Shown in pieces: positions 20,980 through 30,022 of a stretch of DNA of 64,000 bases. The notes under the pieces were generated by a model. It ran no database searches, had not been told where the DNA came from, and saw only the letters and a list, made by a program, of their open reading frames with translations. A program made the translations under genes and the position numbers. Within the stretch, counting starts at the first letter, position 1. Every line of letters begins with the position of its first letter. This DNA is from Stereocaulon alpinum (Eukaryota; Ascomycota; Lecanoromycetes; Lecanorales; Stereocaulaceae). Location: contig JAEUBA010000041.1 of NCBI GenBank assembly GCA_018257865.1, forward strand, positions 62,001 to 126,000, in the 5' to 3' direction.

Positions 20980-21431
20980 GGCTAAGTTGTCGATGATGAA
21001 GTCTGGTTTCGATTGACAGGAAAGGTTTCCAGGCAGTGGAATAGCTTGTGGATAATCAAGATCTATATGGTGGGTTTTCGCGGCTCTTGACGGAGCTGAG
21101 GAAACCAGTGTCTTTGAGGAAAGTGGTCGGCTTCAGATGAAGAGGAAGTGAACTGAGTTTGAGTACAACACTTCGACACCGGCAAGTATAGAAGATTCTG
21201 AGAAAGGGCTTGTGGCAGTGGATTGTGCGCCGGGCAATAGAACGATGAACAAGCATGTGCGAGTAAGTGGGCTTTCTGTCATCTTATACACTCGAAGGGC
21301 ACCAGTGTTTCAGATGCGTGATAACCCAGTGGCGATCTGGTTTCTGATACTTAAGGCTGTTGTGCATACAAAATATGTACAAAAATACATCGAACGCTAA
21401 TTCCAGGCAGCCAAGGCCGCCGGGGTCATGG

Positions 21432-21441
21432 AATGGCCGTA
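21432..21441. promoter_or_regulatory. Weak copy of the TACGGCCGTA element
   Basis: AATGGCCGTA, two mismatches to the palindrome found at 22.7-25.4 kb, 453 bases upstream of the ATG of protein B. It lacks the GCCAC half found at the other copies, so it may be chance. Confidence 0.25.
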
Positions 21442-21621
21442 GGTTTTTGAAACATTTATTCAGATCTAACATACATTATTGCTCCAATCAGTGTTGGGAC
21501 CGTGTACTAGCAAGCATGGGTTGAAGACAGGAAGCATCTTGAGACGTCCTTCGGCTCGAATGCATGCTAAAACAATAACAAGCAATCTAGGTAGCTTAGA
21601 TACAATGTCAAATGTGACTCG

Positions 21622-21846
21622 CTAACAACAACAGCATGTTCGGTCATCCTCCCCATAGGCAGGCTCGTCTGACCAGCAACTAACTATAATACTAACTATG
21701 GACCGTGCCACGAGCCAGAGAAAAAGCCAAAGTATAAAAGCGCCGATAATAACAGAGCCAACCACTATCCCGGCGATGGCGCCGCCACTGAGGTGATGAG
21801 TCTGGTCCGCGGATGGAAGAGAAGATCTCGTATTGATGGTCGGCAT
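21622..21846 (-). CDS. Micro membrane protein C with CCCC terminus
   Basis: 74 aa from the ATG at 21846; the leader is long and C/A-rich and a TATATA lies near 22158. The polar N-terminus contains QTHHLSGGA. A Gly/Ile/Val span follows (IAGIVVGSVIIGAFILW) and continues as a second hydrophobic stretch (LFLWLVARSIVSIIVSCW). An acidic segment then leads to the final four residues, Cys-Cys-Cys-Cys. A terminal Cys run next to a membrane is a classic place for S-acylation (established for other proteins, inferred here). The motif before the span makes C a likely paralog of A. Confidence 0.68.
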   Translation of the reverse strand: MPTINTRSSLPSADQTHHLSGGAIAGIVVGSVIIGAFILWLFLWLVARSIVSIIVSCWSDEPAYGEDDRTCCCC

Positions 21847-22688
21847 CTTTGCTGAGGTACTTCGAGGCTTGTTCTCGGTTGAGTCTTTGAATGACAAAAG
21901 GTGTTGCTCGCAGATTGAGGTTGTGGAGATCGAGCCGGGTGAATATCTCGCCGAAGATGGATGATATGCTTTAGAGGAGGTTCTGGTGCTCAGTTTACAG
22001 TGTTTGATTAGGTGGGTGGAGAGAAATGGTAAATGTGTTGCGGCAGAGGATGGTGGGCAGAGTGGAAGTTTTTCTCTGTATGGAGTTCTGGAGAAGTAGA
22101 ATGATGGAGACAGAATTGTTTGGGCTTTATTGCGATACATATACAACTATTGTGGCATATATACCAGAAAATTTATCGATGAACGAATGTCTGGCATTTG
22201 CCATCGAGGCTAAGGTGTATCAGCCTGATACGTGAGAAGATTTATCTATAGGCTAGGTCTAGCCAATCAATCGATTGCCATGCTTTGAGGCAGCTATTAT
22301 CGTCGGGAAGCACTTGTTTCACTATCAACACAGTTTCTTCATATCCCGCTGTTTCCTTGTAAGGACTCCTCGAATGAGGTGTGATTGGGTCCAAGCACTT
22401 AAAGCCTTCAAGGAGGGCTATAGGGATGTGGAAATAACAGTGGACCCAACTCCTTCTCTAGCAGAAAGCGTCACGAGACAGACGCTGTAACAGCCGATGA
22501 GAGCATCAGTCCGAGACTTTGGTGCATATCATAGCATTTAAATGTGGCGTGGGTTTCAGACAGCGGTCAGTGCATCAGTCTTCCGGCTTTCCGGTCTACT
22601 TTCCATTCCTGTGGATACCGCTTGCTGGAGTTATACGAACATCGTTTGGGTGCCAGATCCTGGCAGCAAAGGGTCCACGTAATGTTGG
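21847..22688. other. Upstream region of protein C
   Basis: Long leader and promoter of protein C (TATATA near 22158). A minus-strand frame of ~75 codons at 22.2-22.5 kb without ATG may be a decayed coding piece. Confidence 0.35.
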
Positions 22689-22723
22689 TACGGCCGTAAG
22701 CTTTCGAGGACCTACATTGCCAC
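22689..22723 (-). promoter_or_regulatory. Bipartite element, copy 1
   Basis: On the plus strand TACGGCCGTA (perfect 10-base palindrome, 22689-22698), 20 bases, then GCCAC. In the direction of the minus-strand genes it reads GTGGC-N20-TACGGCCGTA. It is about 0.84 kb upstream of the ATG of protein C. CGG/CCG triplets in inverted repeat are typical of Zn2Cys6 regulator sites (inference). Confidence 0.55.
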
Positions 22724-23013
22724 CACTGTTCCATTCCGCAGTCTCAACGAATACGGTTTTGCATGGCCGCTAGCTTTCTTTCAAGTAGTGGGAGCAGACG
22801 TTGAAGCTGCTGAAATCAGACATAGTACTCGTAAGTCCTTAAGTAGTACACGTCATGATGATGGGAAAAAGTTGGTGTGAGATAAGGCAAGTCTAAGAAG
22901 GCTCCACGGCATCTGATACTAAGTATTACCAAAACACGCCAACTTCATTGTCCTATCGCCTTTGGAAACCTCAAAATACCGTACACCGGACATGTGTATT
23001 CTGGAATAGCCAG

Positions 23014-23515
23014 CTATCTACTGCTGTTCCGTTCCTTCAACCAGCTCCGGATGTACGTCGCGGCCACCAGGATTAAGATGATGAACAGCAAGATACCAAA
23101 GATGATTCCAATTGTTGCTCCATCGCTGATCATGCTGACTTGGGCGGCAGTGGATGATGGGGTAGGGGTAAGTTGGAGTGCCCAAATGCTGCCAAGGGGT
23201 ATTGTTCTGGCTGTCGTAATAGTTGTAGGGAGAGAATCGTCGCGTTCGAATTGGAGGCGGATCAACAGTCGAACTGTGACCTCTTCGTGACTTGAAGTCG
23301 TTATCAATGAGGTTGTGTGGGAGATCGGTTGATCTTTTGATGACAATGTTATGAATGGAGGCAAGCTCGGTGGAAGACGCTAGAATGCTGGTGGTGCTGC
23401 TTAGGACATCTGACTCATTCCGAAGGTCGGGAGAGTATTGGGAGAACAACCTTGTTGGAAGACTGTTGAACGATCTGTTATGCGGAGGAGTTTGAAGTAT
23501 GTCGAGTTTGTCCAT
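23014..23515 (-). CDS. Small membrane protein D (two exons proposed)
   Basis: Proposed exons 23515-23281 and 23210-23014 give 143 aa. The 70-nt intron starts GTCACAG and ends TACGACAG, and it joins the N-terminal frame to the frame encoding the span. The N-terminal ~78 residues are polar (Ser/Asn-rich). After a Thr/Pro-rich linker (LTPTPSSTAAQVS) comes a strong single span (IGIIFGILLFIILILVAATY) and a short basic tail (RSWLKERNSSR). Without splicing, the first frame stays open to 23018 and encodes a 165-aa protein with no membrane span. ATG at 23515 sits ~40 bases after a TATATA (23556-23562). Alternatively a 39-aa peptide starts at the internal ATG. Confidence 0.5.
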
Positions 23516-23554
23516 CAATATGTACTAGATATACCAACTGTAAGCTGGCCTTAT

Positions 23555-23562
23555 CTATATAT
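23555..23562 (-). promoter_or_regulatory. TATA box of gene D
   Basis: TGATATATAG on the minus strand about 40 bases before the ATG at 23515; the palindromic element lies ~140 bases further upstream. Confidence 0.45.
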
Positions 23563-23698
23563 CACGGGGTACATAATTCAGTTACCCGATCGCGAACGAT
23601 GATGTGAAACTCGCAGGTCTAACCTTCGTCTACCTACCTTACTTTTCACGGGCCAAGAGCAAGTCTCAAATTCGGTCTCCAAATGTCTTACTCAGTAG

Positions 23699-23733
23699 AA
23701 CGGCCGTAAGCTCTTGAACAGCTATATCGCCAC
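23699..23733 (-). promoter_or_regulatory. Bipartite element, copy 2
   Basis: AACGGCCGTA (one mismatch) followed after 20 bases by GCCAC on the plus strand. The intervening bases also resemble copy 1 (AGCTTTCGA versus AGCTCTTGA). It lies 183 bases upstream of the ATG of gene D. Confidence 0.55.
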
Positions 23734-24514
23734 TTTTGCAGTCTTTTGCAATACCAGATAGTACGCTCAATCGCAGAGAGCCGCCAGGCTGCAACATAGT
23801 ACTTTTGAATTCCTCAACACAATGGCGAGTGGTAGTCGACTTGATTTCCAGCCAGAGAGGCCAGTCCAGAGGGACTCTGATATGATGAAGATCAAGTACT
23901 AGCAAAAACATGTCGTCTTCGACCATTCCTCATAATTGGCTTCAAATAAGATTGATTTTCCAATGTCGTCATATGCGCTAGTTTAGGAAGGCTCTTATGT
24001 AACGAAGTGTGTCGTGGTATCCTTGCTGTTCCAGCTTTTCGAGGAATGGACGGGTCTTCTACCAGCGATAGTGGGCGATTTGATGGTGCAGTAGTGGGTT
24101 GTCCGTGATCGTAAACCGTTATTTCTAAACCTTGGTGTCAAGATGTGCTACGGAGTTGCAGTGTTCGCTGGGTGGTGCAAGGTTGGTATGGATCGTTGAA
24201 CTGCTGTTGGTGCTTCGTAGGATATTTGACTACGTCAGTCTTGAGAGTAGCACGTGTAAGGAGAAGGTTACGTCGAGAGGAACGTTCGATGATTGTGAGG
24301 AAGATTCCTGTGTGCCATAAGCATGATTGATGTGTGCTAGGTTGTTAACGTCTTCGTTGGCCTCAACTACCCATGAGGCGGCACACGTTTTAGAGATTTG
24401 ATAACAAACGATGTCGAGAACATTCATTCGCGGAGCTGACTGTCGTCTGTCTGGGTTTGGACTGACAGGGAGCATGTCCTGGATTTGACTTCGCGAAGTT
24501 TTACCATTCAGTGA
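23734..24514. other. Spacer without recognised gene
   Basis: A minus-strand frame of 107 codons (24230-24553, ATG codon at 24553) begins with a hydrophobic stretch but overlaps the bipartite element. No membrane-protein gene was found between elements 2 and 3. Confidence 0.3.
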
Positions 24515-24550
24515 TACGGCCGTAAGAATTAAAACACACAGAGCTGCCAC
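24515..24550 (-). promoter_or_regulatory. Bipartite element, copy 3 (orphan)
   Basis: Perfect TACGGCCGTA, 21 bases, then GCCAC on the plus strand. No convincing downstream minus-strand gene was found, so this copy may mark a lost family member. Confidence 0.5.
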
Positions 24551-24876
24551 CATGAAAGGTGTGAAGATGGGGGATCTCGCTTAGTCAAAGTAGAAGGCCT
24601 GCAATTAACAGAAAATTCCGATTGCACTACCTTCGTACGAGAGAAGTAAGATCAGATAGGGGCTTGCAGACATGTATCAAAGGCATTCATGAACACATTG
24701 CCGCATCTAGTCATCTCTAGGCGTCCTAAGCACAAAGAATGATCGGAAACATAGGCTTGGGTCCTACGAGCCAGCCATCGACCGTGGATAGTTGACGGAA
24801 GCTCTGTATTTGCATGATGGTTCGAACTTCTAAACCGTCGCACCAAAGCTAGTCTATCCCCCATCCAGCCAGACGT

Positions 24877-25116
24877 CTAGCGCCATGGAGTCTCCCCTGT
24901 GCAAAAGATCCAGCATGCTAAACAGCCGATCGCGCTGATTTGACTTAGCCAAAAGATCAGTCCACCAATGATTTGCAGTCCGACGATACATCCGAGAATG
25001 ATAGCGGCGATATCTCCTTGGCTGAGGCCTTCCTGGCTTGGACATTGACATTGATCCGCCGCGAGATTTGAGAGCGTGCTTTTAATAGCCGGGAGAGTGA
25101 CATCGATTGCTGGCAT
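24877..25116 (-). CDS. Micro membrane protein E
   Basis: 79 aa from the ATG at 25116 (CACAATGCC context; C-rich leader of ~200 bases). A polar N-terminus contains CQC, then EGLSQGD. A span follows (IAAIILGCIVGLQIIGGLIF) and then a second hydrophobic, Cys-bearing piece (AIGCLACWIFC) before a short end GETPWR. The LSxGxIA start of the span resembles LSGGAIA in protein C. The element copy 4 lies 306 bases upstream of the ATG. Role unknown; membrane location is inferred from hydropathy. Confidence 0.65.
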   Translation of the reverse strand: MPAIDVTLPAIKSTLSNLAADQCQCPSQEGLSQGDIAAIILGCIVGLQIIGGLIFWLSQISAIGCLACWIFCTGETPWR

Positions 25117-25422
25117 TGTGACGAGAGGATGTGGTGAACGACGGCGAGGGACTGGAGAACGACAGGCCGACCTGGGAGCGGAACAAGATTTTGGGGTCGG
25201 TGTAGCTTGTGATCGAGGATGGGTTCCACGAGCGAAGTATAACTTTTGTCTCGTTGAAGAGGAAGGGGCTGGACTTTGTGTAGTAGTGTCACAATCTTAG
25301 GGGAGAGGAAGGTGGTTAGGATGTTCTATATGTCTGATTCTTGGACTAAGTCCCATTTGCTAAAGTCATCAAGGGCCTCGTACATGTGCTCAGATACTCC
25401 CCGTATCGAGTCCAACATATGG

Positions 25423-25458
25423 TACGGCCGTAGCCCTGATAGCCAGCGTCGTTGCCAC
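25423..25458 (-). promoter_or_regulatory. Bipartite element, copy 4
   Basis: Perfect TACGGCCGTA, 21 bases, then GCCAC on the plus strand, 306 bases upstream of the ATG of protein E. The stretch can also be read as part of a 54-codon minus-strand frame (25346-25510), which I consider less likely than a regulatory role. Confidence 0.55.
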
Positions 25459-25578
25459 TAGCACTGCCTGGTGCTGCTCCAATTAGAGTTGAGATCCCGA
25501 CTCGGTACATGGTACTTCTCAAGTTGATTGAGATTCAGTCAACTTTGTGTCGTTGAAATTGGGTAAGGGACCGCATGT

Positions 25579-26925
25579 TCACCGCTTGCGCTGCGCAAAG
25601 TCCTCGAGATAGCTCGCCAGTTTTTGGACATTTGCTATTGGGACCGCATTGTAGTTACTTATCCGAATCCCACCAACGCTACGGTGGCCTTTCAGACCCT
25701 GTAGCATTCGGCCCTCTGCACCTTGTAAGAATTCCTTCTCTGTAGCATCATCTCTGACACGAAAGCAGATATTCATTCTACTGCGGACAGATTTGTCTGG
25801 TACCACTTGATAGACGCTTGGATTGCTATCGAGGATACGGTATATGATCTCGGCTTTGGCATTCGCAACGGCTTCTTGCCCTGCGACTTTAGCACCGCCG
25901 TGGGTGGACAACAATGATCGCATGACCTGCCCCGCAATCCAGATAGAGAAGATGGGCATAGTGTTAAATAGTGAATTGTTCTTAGCAATTACAGACCAAT
26001 TGAGAATTGCAGGCGGAGACCAGACCCCTACGGCATGGAGGAACGAAGGCGAGGGGGCTGTGGCTAGAATGTCTTTGCGAACGATCACCAAAGTCACATC
26101 CGTGATTCCTGATCTCAACCTATTAACAACAGCCCCGTTGTTTAGATCATAGATCCACTGACCTATGTTCTTCTGAGCCCCTCCATAAATTACAGCATAC
26201 TTGCTCACATCGACACGACGGCTCAGAAAGTTCGAGCTCATGTCAGCGACTACCAACCTATCATCTCCCTCTTGTTTTGACTCAAGGCGTTTCGGAAAGC
26301 TTGGAAATTCTACGCCGTCCACCGTCTCGTTGTCACAATAGTACGCGAAAACGCTTGCCTTGGAAGAGGTCAGCTTCCACGTGTCTTCATGCGGTATTTT
26401 GCCGAATTTGCCCTCATTCCACTCCCTCGCATCCGTAACAATGTTGACAAAGTTTCCGGCTTTTCCGCCGTCCTTCAATGGCTCTAGTAAGTTCGCCGCC
26501 TCCTGCGAGGCCTTGAGCGACCAAGAGCCGGAAACAATATAGTCAAGCCGCATGTCGTCCCGCACCTCCTTCTTTACTCTCTCCAGTATCTCCTCTTGCG
26601 CATCTCCGAGCTCTCTCTCGGCCATCCGTCTTCTCCCCTCAACCCAAATAGCTACCATATTGTAGACTACAGCACTGAACTCCCCACTCCCTCCGCCATG
26701 CATGAAAAGAATCTCATAGGTTTCTGGTATATCCAGCAATGAGGCCAACGCAGCTCTTGTGTCGGCTAGTATTTTGTTGGCTGTGGGGGAGCGATGAGAT
26801 ATCTCTGCCAGAGAAAGCCCGCTGTCCTCGAAGTTAACGAATGCACGGGCACCTTGTTCAAGGACAGGAGTAGGCATGGGAGCGGGACCTGCCCCAAAGT
26901 AGGCTACTTCTTCTCTAGAAGGCAT
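25579..26925 (-). CDS. SER1: Phosphoserine aminotransferase
   Basis: PLP enzyme of serine synthesis (3-phosphohydroxypyruvate + glutamate to phosphoserine + 2-oxoglutarate). Exons 26925-26163 and 26108-25579, 430 aa. Recognised by YFGAGPAPMP at the start, HGGGSGEFSAVVYN, and the PLP-lysine motif YGGAQKNIG. The frame is open throughout, but the 18 codons right after KNIG do not fit the family. Removing 54 nt (donor GTCAGTGG, branch-like TCTAAAC, acceptor ATCAG) restores KNIGITDVTLVIVRKD with family spacing. C-terminal HRSVGGIRISNYNA is typical. Start ATG at 26925; TATATA near 26970. Divergent neighbour is LYS4. Confidence 0.95.
   Translation of the reverse strand: MPSREEVAYFGAGPAPMPTPVLEQGARAFVNFEDSGLSLAEISHRSPTANKILADTRAALASLLDIPETYEILFMHGGGSGEFSAVVYNMVAIWVEGRRRMAERELGDAQEEILERVKKEVRDDMRLDYIVSGSWSLKASQEAANLLEPLKDGGKAGNFVNIVTDAREWNEGKFGKIPHEDTWKLTSSKASVFAYYCDNETVDGVEFPSFPKRLESKQEGDDRLVVADMSSNFLSRRVDVSKYAVIYGGAQKNIGQWIYDLNNGAVVNRLRSGITDVTLVIVRKDILATAPSPSFLHAVGVWSPPAILNWSVIAKNNSLFNTMPIFSIWIAGQVMRSLLSTHGGAKVAGQEAVANAKAEIIYRILDSNPSVYQVVPDKSVRSRMNICFRVRDDATEKEFLQGAEGRMLQGLKGHRSVGGIRISNYNAVPIANVQKLASYLEDFAQRKR
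26109..26162 (-). other. In-frame intron of SER1
   Basis: 54 nt without a stop codon, directly after the PLP-lysine loop. If retained it would insert 18 residues beside the active site. Confidence 0.75.
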
Positions 26926-27312
26926 CTTGCAGGCGGAAGTGTGGGAAGGGGAGTCGGTCGATAGGCATATATAATGTTTCGGCGTGATGAAAAGCGTATC
27001 GGCGGGATTCCATAGTCTTTCGGACAGGACTCAGAATTCTACAAATTTCTTTCCGAACTTCGCTAGAACTATCGCCATCCATTGCGCTTTTGTGAACGGT
27101 CCTAAGGTTACGTAAAGCTAGATGCTGGTAAGCAAGGAGTGATCTTTATTATCAGTGGTGTATCGCTCACTGCCCTGTAGAAGAGGACAGGAGCTTCACT
27201 GCTCCGTTGCAGAGTATCAAGGCCACCTTCTCGCCAACATTTACTCTATCTCCGCCCTCGAGCTTACAATACCACTACAACTCGCAGACATGCAGACGTC
27301 TTCCCCTCCCAA
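26926..27312. promoter_or_regulatory. Divergent SER1/LYS4 promoter
   Basis: 387 bases shared by two amino-acid biosynthetic genes. TATATA near 26970 serves SER1. GGACTCA at 27027-27033 is one base from the TGACTCA site of Gcn4/CpcA general amino-acid control. No convincing TATA for LYS4 was found. Confidence 0.5.
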
Positions 27313-29639
27313 ATGGAGGATTCCTCCTCTGCCGCCATCCTCTCCTCCCTACAAAGCCCGGCCCTAGTACCCCAAACCCTGACGGAAAAGATCGTCCAAC
27401 GCTACTCCCTCGGCCTAGGCAAGGATCAGTATATCAAGGCTGGCGACTATGTCACCTTGTCGCCGCATCATTGCATGACACATGATAATTCATGGCCCAC
27501 AGCTCTGAAGTTCATGTCAATTGGGGCCTCTAAGATACATGACCCAAGGCAAATTGTTATGACTCTTGATCACGATGTACAAAACAAGAGCGAGTCGAAT
27601 TTGAGAAAATACAGACAGATTGAGGAGTTTGCGGAAAAGCAGAAGGTGGATTTTCATCCCGCCGGCCGGGGTATAGGTCATCAGATCATGGTCGAGGAAG
27701 GATATGCATTTCCCGGGACCATGACTGTCGCATCCGATTCGCACTCGAACATGTATGGGGGGGTGGGTTGCTTAGGTACGCCGATGGTACGGACCGATGC
27801 AGCTTGTATATGGGCAACAGGAAAGACCTGGTGGCAAGTTCCGCCTATTGCCAAGGTCACATTTACGGGGACTTTGCCCACGGGTGTTACGGGCAAAGAT
27901 GTCATTGTGGCCTTAAGTGGCCTCTTCAACAATGACGAGGTGCTGAATCATGCTATCGAATTCACTGGATCAAAAGAGGCGATGATGAGTTTGTCCGTGG
28001 ATGCTCGTCTAACTATCGCTAACATGACTACTGAATGGGGTGCTCTCACTGGCTTGTTCCCTATCGACTCGGTCTTGGAAAAGTGGCTAAGGTACAAGGC
28101 TACCGAAGCAGCTCTCTATGAATCAGCTGAGTTGAGCGACGCCTTGACGTTCCAACGATTCTCCCACCAACGGCTAGATGAGCTTTTCCAAAATCCCCTA
28201 TTCGCGGATCCCGGCGCCAAGTACGCGAAGAACTTGCACCTCGACTTATCTACTCTATCCCCTTACGTCTCAGGGCCCAACTCAGTGAAGGTTGCTACGC
28301 CTTTAGAAGAACTCTCAGCTCAACATATTGCAGTAGACAAGGCTTATCTAGTCTCCTGCACGAATTCTAGAGCTTCCGACCTTGCAGCTGCTGCGAAAGT
28401 CTTCAAGGATGCTGCCAAAGAAAACCAAGGTAATGTAGTCAGGATTGCCGAAGGGGTCAAATTCTATATCGCAGCAGCGTCGTTGCCTGAGCAGCAAGCG
28501 GCAGAAGCGGCGGGCGATTGGCAAGCTATGCTGGACGCCGGTGCAATTGCATTGCCAGCTGGATGTGGACCTTGCATTGGACTCGGTACTGGACTCCTCG
28601 AAGATGGTGAAGTTGGCATTTCCGCAAGTAATCGAAACTTTAAGGGTAGAATGGGGTCCCAGAAGGCCAAGGCTTACCTCGCAAGCCCTGAAGTTGTCGC
28701 TGCCAGTGCATTGTATGGAAAGATCTCGGGACCAGGATGGTATGAACGCCCAGAAGGCTGGTCAGGCGTCAACATGGGCGAGGGGGTGATTACCGCCGAG
28801 GAAGCTCTGCAAAACGTCATAGGTCAATTTGACAGCGCGATTGAGGCCGCAGAGAAAGGTGTCTCTTCAGAGGGATCCACTACAACGGAAGAAGGGGCGG
28901 TAGAAGTACTCTCAGGGTTTCCGGAAGAAGTTAAGGGCGAGATCGTATTCCTTGATGCAGATAACATCAGGTAAGTTGTGTGGCTCTAGTCCAGCCTCTA
29001 CTCAGACTCCCAACTCTGACTCAATGTAGCACCGACGGGATCTATCCTGGCAAATATACATATCAAGACGACGTAACCAAAGAAAAGATGGCAGAGGTCT
29101 GCATGAAGAATTACGATTCTGGGTTTCGAACAACCGCACGAGAGAATGACATTGTCGTTGCAGGTTTCAATTTTGGATGTGGCTCCTCACGAGAGCAAGC
29201 TGCGACGTCCATCCTTGCAAAGAGAATACCTTTGGTGGTAGCTGGCAGTCTAGGGAACACCTTCAGCCGTAATGCAATCAACAACGCTCTTCCTCTGCTT
29301 GAGATTCCACGCCTAGTGCAAAGACTGAGGGAATGCTTTTCAAGTACTCAGGTGCATACATCTCAGCAGAACGTGAGAGAACCGTCACTAAACCACGAGT
29401 CTTTGGACTCCCCGCCACCGGCACTCCAGGCTTCACCAAGTCAAGAGATAGAGTTGACGAGAAGGACCGGCTGGACTTTCACTTGGAATGTCAGGCGAAG
29501 CAAGGTTATTATACAAGAAGGCGAAGGGGGTGAAACTTGGACTGAGAAGGTTACTGCACTTCCTCCCAACATCCAGGAAATCATCGCTAGAGGTGGGCTG
29601 GAGAAATGGGTAAAGCATGAGATCGAAGCAGGCGCTTGA
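27313..29639 (+). CDS. LYS4: Homoaconitase (alpha-aminoadipate lysine pathway)
   Basis: Two exons, 27313-28970 and 29030-29639, 755 aa. The 59-nt intron has a GTAAGT donor and ends AATGTAG. It dehydrates/hydrates homocitrate to homoisocitrate via a [4Fe-4S] cluster. Landmarks: SPHHCMTHDNSWP, LDHDVQNKSE, DSHSNMYGGVGCLGT, cluster Cys in VSCTNSRASD and GCGPCIGLG, and in the C-terminal swivel domain GCGSSREQAATS and NTFSRNAINN, then LTRRTGWTF near the end. The length fits fungal homologs. The predicted N-terminus (MEDSSSAAILSS) is acidic and does not look like a mitochondrial presequence, although the enzyme is mitochondrial in yeast, so an upstream exon may be missing. Confidence 0.95.
28971..29029 (+). 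other. LYS4 intron
   Basis: 59 nt, perfect GTAAGT donor, acceptor ATGTAG; separates the catalytic domains from the swivel domain. Confidence 0.9.
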
Positions 29640-30022
29640 AGGCTAGAAGGAAGCAAACTTTGAGAATTCATGAGTTTGCAGCACTTCCAGTGACGGCTGC
29701 TTCGGGGCAGCGGCCCCTAGAGGAAGTGTCAGTCCGGTAAGAGTGACCGATCGTTGGGTAGATAACTTTGGCCCTGTACCGAGATTCAGCACCAAAGTTT
29801 GGTTGATTGGGGGGAAAGGCCTAAGAACCAACGGCTGATGAGGATGATAAGAGGCAAGAAAAAGAGCAAGTCCGAAGAGATGGGTCCGCGCTGCTTCTGT
29901 TCCTGGAGGCTGGCTTCGTTCGAGAAAAGATCATCTTCCCATGATTGAGATCGCAAGGGCGATTATCCGCTCGCACAGGTTGCCGAGCGCATTGTGAAGA
30001 AAGCAGTATAATCCGATAGGGA
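29640..30022. other. Intergenic, nothing recognised
   Basis: Convergent 3' ends of LYS4 and the hypothetical gene; no feature seen. Confidence 0.4.

Noticed and set aside
25346..25510. 54-codon minus-strand frame with GYQGYGRT
   Set aside because: It overlaps the bipartite element; the YGR reading arises in any frame containing TACGGCCGT, so I treat the DNA motif as primary.
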